Assembly: GCA_029204225.1 (NCBI GenBank)
Contig: CM055100.1
Span: 54,681,597 to 54,745,596, forward strand
Direction of reading: 5' to 3'
DNA length: 64,000 bases
DNA from: Diphasiastrum complanatum
Lineage: Eukaryota; Streptophyta; Lycopodiopsida; Lycopodiales; Lycopodiaceae
Part shown: positions 46,543 through 57,659 of the stretch, piece after piece
Layout: each line of letters begins with the position of its first letter
Numbering within the stretch: the first letter of the stretch is position 1
Translations under genes and position numbers: made by a program
The notes under the pieces: generated by a model
The model's database searches: none
What the model was told of the DNA's origin: nothing
What the model saw: only the letters and a program-made list of their open reading frames with translations

Positions 46543-47700
46543 TTGCACCAACATGAACCACCTTTTAACATGGTGGAGCCCGAGGAACCACGCATTGAAA
46601 GGCTCACACTTTTATTGTCAAGCCATATTAGTTTACCACTCAGGGAACTACTACGGATTGCACCACAAGCGAAGAGCCTTCTAGCTGAATGGGCCAAAGC
46701 GGATGAGGAGCCAGTAGCGCCTGAGCCCATATATTGTGTGGGCTATGATGAAACAAATAACGTCTTCCACATTGGAGCAGCATGGGAAAGTGAGGAACAT
46801 AACATTACTTTGCCAATCAAACACAAGAGATACGAGGACGAGGTGGCAGTGACAGATGGAGGATCGGGTGTCAATCTGATCTCCACTACTTTATATGAAA
46901 AATGGGGTCTACAAGGATTGAAGCCAGCAATATTCGCCATCAAGCTAGCAGATCAATCTTGTGTAAAACCAAAAGGTGTAGTTGCCAATATCCCCATCAA
47001 GATAGCAGGCATGCAGTTTGTGATTACTTTTGTAGTCATGGATATCCAGAACTGAGTACATCTTCACCCAAATGTTACACTATGGACAGGGTGAATATGA
47101 TAAACATATCATGGTTGTCAGCAAAGCCTATTGAGAACCCAGTGGACGATGATCTAGTCCCTTGGCAACATGCTCTAACTTATAATAAGGAGGTTGAGCT
47201 GACTGATGAACAGGTCCTACACCACATGGACCCAGATAGTTACGGAACCAAGAAGGTACCAACTCAACCACCACAGAAGTCTGTTATGGCGAAGGTCTCA
47301 AGGATCGATCCACCCAAGGCACCTGTGAATAAGAAGAATCAGTTGAAGCAATGCTACAACCAGGTGATCCGATGGAGTGACCTACCTGAAGAGGCGATAA
47401 CTACAGTAGACGTTGATATTTGCAACCATGAGGCGAATGTCACAACAGTCCCGAAGAAAGACAACAAGGATGAACCCACCAAAATGACAAAAAAAGAGCA
47501 AAAAGAAGGTGTTGGATTCCTTAAAGTCAATCCAGTTGGACTCAGACACAGCGTCATCTTCTACACAGGTGACAGAAAAACAAAAAATGGCCAGTCGGGC
47601 CAAGATCAATATGCTGAAAGAGGAATCTCAACGAGCTCCCGTTCACGAGATGCCTGATATATACTTTGGACGACGTGATAATCATGATATCGCAAGCCCA
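46543..47700 (+). pseudogene. gypsy protease region
   Basis: The aspartic protease core reads 'EVAVTDGGSGVNLISTTLYE' (about 46840-46900), with the D-G/T-G-type motif written DGGSG, common in this plant gypsy lineage, and a second strand 'IPIKIAGMQFVITFVVMDIQ'. A frameshift near 47053 moves to another frame with 'DRVNMINISWLSAKPIENPV', which belongs to the linker towards RT. Confidence 0.7.
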
Positions 47701-47839
47701 GTGAGAACCTGATCAAAGTCAGGCACCAACGGAACAAGTCTTCGAGGGACCTACGCGAACACAACCAATGAATCTTGTGGAGCCAGGAGAAGAAGCAAGG
47801 ATAGTGCATGTGGGAGAGCAGTTAACACCCACGCAGTTC

Positions 47840-49075
47840 AAGAGACTATGATCCTTGTTGGTGGAATATAAAGATTGTTTTGCCTGGAGCTATAGTGATC
47901 TAAAGGGCATTCCGCCAATAGTAGTCCAACATACCATACCCTTGGTGGACTGAGCAGTCCCCAAGGTAAGCCGTTACTACCGCTGCAACCCGAATTATGC
48001 AGAACTGATCAAGCAGGAGTTGCAAAAGCTGATGGACGCAGATTTCATTTACGAGATCGAGCACACAGAATGGGTATCGCCGATAGTTATAGTACCCAAG
48101 AAGAATGGCAAAATGTGGATCTGTGTGAATCTAAAGACGTTAAATAGCCCCCCAGGACCAGCGCAAGACAACATTTGCCACAGAATGAGGAACCTATGTC
48201 TATAAAGTGATGCCATTCGGACTTTGCAATGCCTCAAGCACTTTCCAACGAGTCATGCAGGCGACATTCAAAGACTATTTGCAAAAATTTCTGGAAATTT
48301 TCTTGGACAATCTGTGCATGCATGGACCAGATTCAAAACACTTATCCAATTTGGAGAAGGTGTTACAAATTTGCCGCGACTACCAGATCTCCCTGAATTC
48401 AGAAAACGTCAATTCTGGGTGACACATGGCTTGATACTTGGCCATATAGTGTCAAGACATGGGATCGTCATAGATCTATCAAAGATCAGGATCACTATTG
48501 ATCTACCACCACCGGGGACAATCCGCGAGGTCTACATTTTCATGGGTCATGCTAACTATTATAGGATCTTCATTCTTGATTTTGCGGAGTTAGCCAAACC
48601 AATCTACAAACTCACAATGGATCCACATTGGAATGAGGAGGCCCTAAAGGCATTCCAAAAGCTTAAGGGTGCATTGGTTTCAGCACCAATCTTACGCCCA
48701 CCCAATTGGTTCATTGAGTTTTACGTGCATATGGACGCATTGAAGTATGCAGTTGGAGCAGTCTTAACCTAGCCAAGTGAACACAAAAAGGATTTTCCAA
48801 TTCGGTTTGCAAGCGACAGCTCAGTGATATCGAAATGAACTATTCAACCACAGAGCGGGAAGCACTGGCAATGATCTATGCGGTTTAGAAATTTTGACAT
48901 TAATTGATGGCCACACATTTTGCTTTTTATACGGACCACCAACCCTTGCTCTATCTCGTTAATAAAACTTGCAACACCGGAAGAATCACCAGATGGCTAC
49001 TTCTGTTGTTGGAGTTTAATTTTCGGATAGTAGTTCGCAAGGAAAAACAACACTACATGGCAGATCATGTGTCAT
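47840..49075 (+). pseudogene. gypsy reverse transcriptase and RNase H, internally deleted
   Basis: 'RYYRCNPNYAELIKQELQKL' and 'WVSPIVIVPKKNGKMWICVN' start the RT. Immediately after 'LKTLNSP' the sequence jumps to the strand before 'KVMPFGLCNASSTFQRVMQA', so the segment holding the first catalytic Asp is deleted. The YxDD box is degenerate (FLDNLC). The thumb follows in another frame: 'VSRHGIVIDLSKIRITIDLP'. RNase H begins at 'DALKYAVGAVLT' and runs with stops through 'HFAFYTDHQPLLYLVNKTCN'. No functional enzyme can result. Confidence 0.8.
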
Positions 49076-50400
49076 GAATCAAGGGAAAGGAGATTGCCAC
49101 CAACCTGACGATGAGTTAGCAGATGCTGTCTTATTTTATGTGGACACAGTACTAGAATGGGCTGCCGACATTGTTGAATATCTAATGTGTGGCCAACCAG
49201 ACAAATCACTACCAAAGGCAGAACAACGGAAATTGATCTTGAAGGCTAGACCTTATCAGCTGATTGTCGGCCAGCTGTATCGAAGAGGTCAAGATGGAAT
49301 TCTTCGGCGGTGTATTCTTCCTCATGAGACCACCCAGATCATTTTGCTTTCACATGAAGGCATGGGTGGGGGTCATTTTGCATCTAACATTACAGTTCAC
49401 AAGATCCTGCAATCAGGATGTTGGTGGCCAACGATTCATAAAGATACAAAGGAATACTTGAAAAAGTGCGATGTGTGCCAAAGGGCAAGGAGACCAACGA
49501 GATTGAATTATGACCTACTGCACCCAATCTTAGCCCAAGCACCGTTAGAAAAATGGGGATTGGATTATATTGGTCCAATTCACCCTGTAGCAAGGAGTTC
49601 CCAGGCTTGATACATAATCGTAGCCACAGACTACCTCACCAAATGGGTTGAAGCCAAGGCAGTAAGAGTAGCTGATGCTAAGACCACTGCCAAGTTCCTT
49701 TATGAAAATATCATTGTGCGCTTCGGATGCCCGGTGGAGCCAGTCAGTGATCGCGGAAGCCATTTCATCAACGAGACCATGAAGGTCATGTTGGAGGAAT
49801 TCTTCGTGATCCACAGAACTAGTACGCCTTATTATGCTCATGGTAATGGGCAAGCAGAATCATCCAATAAGATCTTGTGTAGCGTGCGAAAACAGTTGAA
49901 GCTAGCAGATCAGATTGGGAACACAAGTTGCATGCTGCACTGTGGGCATTCACGACATCATATAAATGGAGCAATGATCAAGCACCCTTCCAATTGGTAT
50001 ATGGTCATGATGCTATGATGTCAGTAGAGTTTTTAGTTCCTTCATTAAGGATTGCCACCGCGCAACGTCTTAATGAGTCCAAATCTCTACAGCTACGCCA
50101 CGAAGATCTGCATAAACTCTATGAAACACGCTTACTAGTTGTGCATGCACTGGCAGCTGAAAAGGAAAGACGCAAAGCTTGACATGATCGCAGATTACAA
50201 AAGAAGGATCTTCGTTCAGGAGATCTGGTCCTGATGTGTAAAACCAAGGCGATCAAGGGGAAGTTAAAATTCACTGGCGAGGTCCTTATAGGATCAAGGA
50301 AATTCTTAATCATGGAGCCGTGAACTTAGAAAAGCTAGATGGGACGCCATTTGACACACTCATCAACGGTAGCCGGTTGCACAAGTACTGGCCACCATAG
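49074..50400 (+). pseudogene. gypsy integrase
   Basis: The HHCC zinc domain is complete ('LSHEGMGGGHFASNITVHKI', CDVCQRA). The DDE core shows 'LEKWGLDYIGPIHPVARSSQ', a TGA stop, 'YIIVATDYLTKWVEAKAVRV', 'VEPVSDRGSHFINETMKV' and the Glu in 'YYAHGNGQAESSNKIL'. The C-terminal part ends near 50400 with 'NGSRLHKYWPP'. One stop and at least one frameshift occur. Confidence 0.8.
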
Positions 50401-51480
50401 TGAGACAGATCCAGACTGGGGGTGGCACGTTACAAAAAGCTAATATGCTCAGTCATCACCGCTAGATCTAAGGAGATCAACCCAAATCAAGCTAAATCCA
50501 TCAAGATTTATCCAGATCTGGCAAGATCGGGAAAATCCATCAGAATCCAAAGAGGATCCAGATCCAAATAGGATAAAAAAAGAAGCAGATCATCAGATTG
50601 ACTGATGGATCTACTACCAAGAATCCATCAAAACTTCTAGAGAACTACCAACAGTCAGATCAAGTCTGGATGAAGCTGATTACCAGTTTACAAAAGTTAA
50701 AAATCAGAAAGTCTCGAGATCTCATCAAAAAACACTTTGAAGGAGCACTTTTCTCATGATTTTTTGACATTCCCTATGAGATAGCTCTTGAAAATTGGAC
50801 AGTCATCAAATCTGACCTAGATGCATCCATGAAAATCTCAGCAAGAGTTCCTGATGGAGGAATCATCATTTTTTAGTATATGCGAGAGTTCCCAAAAGCT
50901 AAATTTTCAGAACCTTCGCAGAGCATCAAGATTATCTTACCAACCTTCGCAAAGTGCCTAAATGGAATCTATGCAGTGAAATCAGCCTGCCTACATGGTT
51001 TGATATTGAAAATCCAATCACATGAACAAGTTGTGCGAGAGATCACTTCATACGAGAGTTGAACCCTCGCAGACAGCCTTCACATAGCAGTCAAATCACC
51101 TTCTGAACTCTCGCAGATTTCCCTGAGGTCTTAGAATTTTGTGAAGAAGGTGCTTGCCAAAATTTGGATGGAACTGAGCAAGGGAAAGTGGATTTCACCT
51201 AATACGCACTCTAAATTCTGTTATACAAGGGCTGAATTCAAGTCATTTGTTACCTTTGCTATCGAAGCTCTACCGAAATTTACTCTGAAATTACCAAGTT
51301 CTCCGTTTGCAACCAAACTTCCTACCAGCTGTCATCTGATATTACTGAACACCAATCTGCGCTCTGAACTACACTCCTTCTCTTCCAACACTCGTTATTC
51401 TCAGTTTTCTACTGTTTCCACATATTTTTCCATTCTCCACCATCTTTCTTAATTTTTCGACCTCTAATCATCACTACTAA
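50401..51480 (+). other. non-coding spacer after pol
   Basis: The AACTCTCGCAG / TGCGAGAGTT words of the leader reappear in degenerate form at about 50880-51120 (TATGCGAGAGTTCC, ACCTTCGCAGAG, GTGCGAGAGATC, AACTCTCGCAGATT). The first 500 bp are rich in GATC words such as AGATCCA. No gene is recognised. Confidence 0.55.
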
Positions 51481-51481
51481 C

Positions 51482-53695
51482 ATGGCCTCCTCATCCTCTG
51501 AAGACTCTGGCGCCAAACAGGTTATCCAGCATGACATCCCCGAGGCCACACAAATGTGGCCTCTACCCTCTGACACTCTGATCCAACCATGGCTACGGAC
51601 AGCCAGCCCACTTCTAGCGGCAATGGATTTTTACCTGGTGCTCTTCCATTCTGAGATTAACATGGGCCTCACCCTTCACGCTTACACCACCTGGGACGAG
51701 GACAAGGATCGTTTCCACTTCCTGTACCAAGGTACCACGTACAAGGTCAGGATTAACGCCGACTCTATGGTCACTATTGGCATTATGTCCGGTGATCGTC
51801 AATCCATCTCCCATCGCCACGCCAAAGCTCTGATCAAACCATTCGTCACCCAAACCACACCAGAAATTTCCATCCAGACTAACAATGGTTACCTGATAGA
51901 AGCTATCATGGAACCCGTCATTCAGACGGCTGCGCATCTGTTGAATAACTTTTTGGTTATTTCAACATTTTGTAAGGACAGAATCCAGTCTACGCTGCTG
52001 AGTCAGATAGTGGAATCCTTTCTGGAATTTTCTAACCCCTCCGTTGTGCCATACGACTGGCATAGCTTTCTTATTCAAGAACTAACAAACTCCATCAAAC
52101 CAAACAACCATGAGCGAATCGCAGCAGGCCCCCTGTTGTGTAACTTTGCCTGCGCACTTCTCGAGACGAAAGTGCGCGGTTTCCAATTCTCATCCCTTTT
52201 GTCTACCCTCGTGCCACATACTAACCTTTATCCGCCATCTCAAGCATCCACCTCCTCCCAACCTGCAGTTATTAACACAACGGCCAGCAAACGAATGCGT
52301 GGCACTGCCTCTACATCCACATCTCCACCTGTTACCCGAAGACATGTCTCCACTGTCGCACTAACCACTCCATCAACCACCGCCACTTCTTCTTCCGTGC
52401 AACCCCCCACTCCGATTGCTGTTGTCATTACCTCTCTTCCTGTTCCATCCACATTTGTTTCTGTCTCCATCCTCGTTTCTTATGTTGATACCACTCCTAC
52501 TTCTCTTCCAGTGTCCACTACTCCATCCATCACCATCGCATCCTCCATCACTCTTGCCACCACCGTTGCTCTTCTCACATTCAATCCTTCTAATTCACAA
52601 CAATCCCCCGACACTCTGGCATGGATGCAAGTTATCAATTTTTCACCCCCACGCCAGACACTTTCTGCTCCATCCTCACCTTCTTCCATACTCCACACCA
52701 CCCTCCAGTTTCCCTCTGTTCCTCCCATCCTCTCGTTCGGACAAACCATCTTCACCCCTGTTTCCACAGTTATTTCTCAAACCCCACCCGCTTCGCCAAC
52801 AAAGGTTGCCGAGGGCAACCAACCATTGCTGATGACACATTTGTCCAAACAATATTTGTACCATCGCCGAATCGGAATGATCCTACCGCCCTAGATGGCA
52901 TCAGGTCCAATGAGAACCTGATAGAAAATAATGACGACGAGATTCCACCAGTCGTGGGGCCAATACAACATAAGCCCCTGCCAGTGTCAGTGTACCGGCT
53001 ACTCCCACGGACCTAACGACGGCATACCAAACTCTGGGAAAATACATTCTGGATGCGGTAGCGGCCAAAGCTATTCTAGAAAGCAGGGTACTACACTTGG
53101 CGACAAATAATACACAACTGTGAGTAGACTTCACCAAGCTGTAGCAAGAACTGATTTTGGCTCAGCAACACAAACAAGTAGGGCACCAGGAGATTGCCAA
53201 GCTGTAGCAGAAGGAGGAGGGCCTCAACAAATATATCCAAAGCCTCTCCAATGCGCTGACTCAGGCCTCCACGAAGGTGTGGGAGCTTCAAGCTGAAGCG
53301 TCCCAATGGCTTGCCCCCATCCAAGCGTAAGTTACCCTTTTGGAAGCAAAAAATACGCGCCTGGGGACGGAGGTCAAAGTCCTACAAGACGAAAAGCTTG
53401 TCTGGTTAGCTCAACCAGACCAGACTCAAGGCCGCTTTCTCAATCAGAGATGAATCTTCTACGGCGTTAGGTGCATGTTTATAGCCAAACCCTAAACAAC
53501 TACCGGGTAGAGTTCAACAAGTATCTGGCAAGCGCAACACATGAGCTCGTCCAGGCCAAGCAAGCCCTCAAGGCATGCCAAAAATTCATGGCCGCGAAGG
53601 CCCAGCCCACTCCCATGGTAATTTCACCGCCACCTAATTTTGGCGCTGCACAGGCTAGCACCAGCCAAGATCAGAGCCAGCAGGCAGTAGGATGA
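51482..53695 (+). pseudogene. gypsy post-pol ORF A, unknown protein with coiled coil
   Basis: The first part (51482-52894, 470 codons) is fully open although pol is ruined. It starts MASSSSEDSGAKQVIQHDIP and has a globular part of about 240 residues ('FYLVLFHSEINMGLTLHAYT', 'FLYQGTTYKVRINADSMVTI'), then a long Ser/Thr/Pro-rich stretch. After a frameshift near 52880 a helical region with heptad-like Leu/Ala spacing follows ('LGKYILDAVAAKAILESRVL', 'YLASATHELVQAKQALKACQ'), broken by TAG stops at Gln-like places. No transmembrane segment is evident, so an env role is not supported. I do not recognise the family. Confidence 0.55.
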
Positions 53696-53737
53696 TTACA
53701 ACCAGATCAAGGGTCGAAAGGCCAAGATCAAGGACAA

Positions 53738-54708
53738 ATGGAGATGCGAGACCAGAGCCAAGGCACATCATCCAGAGGTTCGCGCACGATATCTGCCAGT
53801 CGGGCCTTCCAAAGACCGAAGTCCGTGGAGGAAAAAATCAATGAATTTTTATCAAAGTATCTCCACGAGTCATCAAGAGGCGGCTGGCAGATATCGTTTT
53901 CTGCTCAGACAATCAAGGGCAAAGAACTGCAAGCATTACCCTCAATTATGAAAGTTACTATAAAACCATAGAAAGGAGGTCTATACTTAGGATGGAGATC
54001 ATTCTTAAGATGGATCAAAGTTGTGTGGCTAAATCTATGCTAAAACTAGTTGAAGAGGGAGTGTGAAAAATTCAACTAGCTTAGTTGTTTGATCTTGGCA
54101 ATTTTAAGGCCAAATTTAGATCTCAACTTAGAGATAGAGTTTTTAATGTCAATAGGGCCTACGTGACAAGTCCACAACAATTACGGGTGAACGCGCACTT
54201 CCTGCCATGTACACGAAGATCCAAATGGGCGGAATGCGGCACCCCTCTGGACAAGATCACACTTCATAATTTTAATTGGCCGATCATACCATCGCAATAT
54301 GGGTGGATGACAGATGTTCTCACCACGTTCGAAAACCAGTATATCAATTGCCTTGATCCCACAGTCCGCACGACAGCCACTTACGCCCGAGACTTAGAAC
54401 ACCTGATGGGGATCGAAACTAAATGGGATGATCTTCTTCCCGCAATATTCTTTGATCCTTATAAGGCACTAGCTTCCGACAAAGTCGAAGATCAGCTGCC
54501 AGTCGTTTGTGTATATTACCGAGCTGCATTCCTTGGAGAACCTTGGACGTGTCGATTCCAAGCCTGGATCGATCAAGAATGGCTAACAGGAGTCCACAAG
54601 TCCTTCCACACGCCCAAGGACTCAAAGAAACTGGACCATCTCAACTTCATGGAAGACGTTACGGGTTACCTGATCCACCAGAGGCGGGCAAAGAGGACGC
54701 TATACTAA
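53738..54708 (+). pseudogene. gypsy post-pol ORF B, unknown protein
   Basis: Two open pieces, 53738-53971 ('RAFQRPKSVEEKINEFLSKY') and 54085-54708 (207 codons; 'TPLDKITLHNFNWPIIPSQY', 'TATYARDLEHLMGIETKWDD', 'VCVYYRAAFLGEPWTCRFQA'), point to a separate protein just before the 3' LTR. It looks globular and Trp-rich. No family is recognised. It could be a captured host sequence or a lineage-specific retroelement gene. Confidence 0.45.
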
Positions 54709-54754
54709 ACTGGCAGAGTGCCGAGGGACCGGCACTACTTCAGGCCGTGGGTCC

Positions 54755-55578
54755 TGTTGGGGGTATTCCCAACAAAGTGTAAATAAATAAAATCATCCAA
54801 TAAAATGTGTTGTGAGGGCATGGCATTCTGCGTGTATAAGCTCATGGCCCAATGAGCACGCAATTAAAGTTGTAAATAAAATAAACATGACTTGGGCCTT
54901 GGAATTAAAATAAAACTAGAGTCCCAATGTCATTTTTAAACATAGAGATCACTTTCTAGAGTTGGGTCCAAATTGGGACTCACATGAATCTTGTGATTTC
55001 TAATGTACTTTTTGTGGACCCTTGGATCAATTTGGGTCCAAGATGAATGGATAGGATCATTGTGAATATTAGCCAATAGGATTGAGGGGCAAGGGCCTTC
55101 CCCATTTTATAAAAAGGCACCATTTGTACACTATTTTCATGCTTAATGAGGAGGAGAAAACTCTACCATTTTTTGGAAGAGAAGCATCCTCATTTGCTAT
55201 TCACTACTTGCTAATGCTCTTGATTGTGTTTTCCATTGCTTTCTATTTTCATGTTTATTGTTTGCCATAGTGAATGCTTTTCCATTAGCAAACATAAGGA
55301 GCATTTGAGCTAACCTCCTCCCTCACTCTCTATCTCTCTCTCTTTCTCTCTTCTCTTCTCAACCTTTTCTTTTCTATCCCTTCCCTTCACCCAAATCATG
55401 ATGAATGTTAGCGTAGAGGAGTAGAGTTAAAGGAGAGTAGTGTTAGTGGTGAGTAGAGTTAAGGGAGAAAGTAGGAAACTAACTAAAAATAGCATCTATG
55501 CATAGTTAGGCACCTATCCAGTGATCTAACCCTTGTTGACAGGCGGGAGGGCTAAGTACGCGAGATCTTCGACCCTAC
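54755..55578 (+). repeat. 3' LTR of the gypsy element
   Basis: Partner of the LTR at 42611-43436, with the same start and end sequences and the TATA box conserved. It is followed directly by the CCAAC target duplication. Confidence 0.95.
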
Positions 55579-55589
55579 ACCAACGTGCA

Positions 55590-55850
55590 AAGACGTCGCT
55601 TGTGATCAGACGTGTCCAAAAAAGCCATCGGATTCCGACGTCTATAAATCCAGAATGATCCATAAAATTGTCCGACGGATGTCCAATGCCTATCTGACGT
55701 CCATCCGACATCTACTTCGATGTCGGATTCCAACGTCCCAAATACACATCAGAATTCGACGTCTGTTAACAGAATGATAAAAAAAAGGTCCGACGTGTGT
55801 CCGACGTCTGTCTGACCCGTTTGGATGTCGGATTTTGACGTCCCAAATTA
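55590..55850. repeat. subterminal repeats of CACTA 3, right part
   Basis: AAAGACGTCGCTTGTG, GATTCCGACGTCTATAAA, TTCCAACGTCCCAAATAC and similar units continue the array that the gypsy element interrupted at 42610. Confidence 0.8.
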
Positions 55851-55859
55851 GGGAAAAAA

Positions 55860-56370
55860 AATGCGTAAAAAATAGCGCGCACATTTTTATCGGGCTGTTC
55901 TTGGAGTTGGGTTCTTGGAAAAGCGATGTTCATGAATTGTTTTTGAAACAATATTTTTGAGTTGGATTCAACATTTGGATCAAACAACAAGCTAAGCATG
56001 AGATACATTTCATCCTTAAATTACTTTTCATTCTATATTTTATTGCATTACTTCATGTCCATTATGAATGACAATACTTTATTCCATTGCTTTATGCACA
56101 TCATAAATTTCATTTAGATTTCTATATATGATATTAATTGTTGTTTTGAAATCCGACATTGCACATGGTTTTAAATTCTGATTTGGTTATTATGTCAATC
56201 CACATCTCAAAATTCGACATTGTAATTTTTGAAAAAAAAAACGTTGCACATATAAAAGCAATGGCAATATAGCACGATCATTTGCAATAATAATATTTTC
56301 ATAATTTTACAAAATTGGTGCTTTAATGTCACATGCGTCTTTCTAGATCTAACATCAACTAAAACTTATA
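55860..56370. other. AT-rich non-coding stretch
   Basis: No gene is seen. AAATCCGACATT and AAATTCGACATT (about 56150 and 56210) echo the subterminal repeat in degenerate form. Confidence 0.4.
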
Positions 56371-56378
56371 AACCTAAT

Positions 56379-57374
56379 CTACTCGTCGTCGTCGTGATGT
56401 CCAGTCTGCATGAACACAAGCAAACAAACCACATTAATATTTAATGCTTGATCGTATTAAATTAAATAAAATTGACGTCGAAATACAAACCACATTAGTA
56501 TGAATACAAAAACTAGTACTTACATTTGGAGGATGACCCTCGCTCTTTAGTTTGTCAACTAATGTGTCGTATGATTCCCTGAAGGCAAATTTGTATTCCT
56601 CCTTAGTTGGCAGACGTCCATAGTCCGCCAACTATCCATGCATTCAATTTAAGCTGAAATTAATTTAGGGCTACGTTAGAGCAGCTAGTCATAATGCATA
56701 TTAAAAAATAAAACCATATGAAATCAAAGATAAACTATAAGAGTAGTGTAGGCTCACTTACCATGCTTGCTTGCAATCCTACCTTACCGCTCGAGCCACC
56801 AACCTAGGATTGCCTATCCCATGCATCCTAGCGGTCGTGGCATCTTTCTGAATCTTGTATTTATCTGGTGTTTGTTTATCCGCTTTTACACGGTTCCAGT
56901 CACTTCTTGAACACCAGGATGGCTTGGATTGCCCGTCCCTATAAGCTCGTCGTGCCATGTCACAACAATGCCTAATCCATAAGCTCATATGCTTATGAAT
57001 TTCCTTCTCCTCGAATTTTTCTTCTTATTAGAATTCGTCACGAAGGGTACCAATAACCTGTCGTTTATCGACAACAGGTTGTTCGGACCATTTACTAAAC
57101 AATCTGTCGCCAAAATGGCATTGGCATAAAGAATACAGCCGGTCCAAAACCACCCTCCCTTTTTGTTGGCAATTATATTACCTTGAGGATCCTCGTGATA
57201 ATAAGGATGTGTGAATAACTCTTCGGTGGGGGCGGGAGCCGCGGCCGCTTGTGAGGGACCACCCTCATCTCGGCTAAACATACTTTGTAGTTCTGCTTTT
57301 TGCTCAGAAGTTAATGATTTATATAAATTTTTAACATAATCTCTTGAGCTTTCACCACTGCCTGACCTCGACAT
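56379..57374 (-). pseudogene. TNPA-like protein (Transposase_24), CACTA 3
   Basis: The likely start at 57374 gives MSRSGSGESSRDYVKNLYKS. Core pieces are 'YYHEDPQGNIIANKKGGW', 'LATDCLVNGPNNLLSINDR', then after a one-base shift near 56995 'KPSWCSRSDWNRVKADKQTP' and 'TTARMHGIGNPRLVARAVR'. A second exon (about 56631-56525) codes for 'YGRLPTKEEYKFAFRESYDT' and the last ends in HHDDDE at 56379. The order equals that of the two other TNPA-like genes, but the acidic tail is short and the Gly-Ser motif is changed to HGIGNPR. Frame damage makes function doubtful. Confidence 0.65.
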
Positions 57375-57659
57375 GATTACTACATTCATAAACATACAAT
57401 ACATTACAATAAACCCTAATATATTGAAATGAAGTAGAAAAGAAAATTGACTACAGAATTTTAATGCATATTGGAGTGGGACTCATACATGTGATAACAA
57501 AAGAAGAGAGATATGCGTTTAGAGCCTGCACCAAGATGCAAAAGAATCATATAAGTGACAACGTATAAGAATAGTACTATCTAAAAATTAAAACATTAGA
57601 ATCATACAATAATTTTATGCTATTTGTGTTTTGTACTTGTGCATATATGTAGTTTATCA

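Larger units (their letters stand above)
42611..55578 (+). mobile_element. Ty3/gypsy LTR retrotransposon, full length but defective
   Basis: Two LTRs of 826 and 824 bp, both starting TGTTGGGGGTATTCCC and ending TTCGACCCTACA, enclose 11.3 kb. The 5-bp target duplication CCAAC is perfect (42606-42610 and 55579-55583). Order: LTR, tRNA-Asp primer site, structured leader, gag, protease, RT/RNase H, integrase, two further coding regions, LTR. By eye the LTRs differ at roughly 35-40 positions. RT has lost part of its catalytic core and many stops interrupt pol. No clear polypurine tract sits next to the 3' LTR. Confidence 0.92.

Noticed and set aside
51482-54708. Envelope gene of an errantivirus-like or Athila-like element
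   Set aside because: No signal peptide, transmembrane segment or cleavage-site pattern is visible in either post-pol frame.
54721-54754. Polypurine tract next to the 3' LTR
   Set aside because: The bases just upstream (GGCCGTGGGTCC) are not purine-only; the tract is mutated, displaced or unrecognised.
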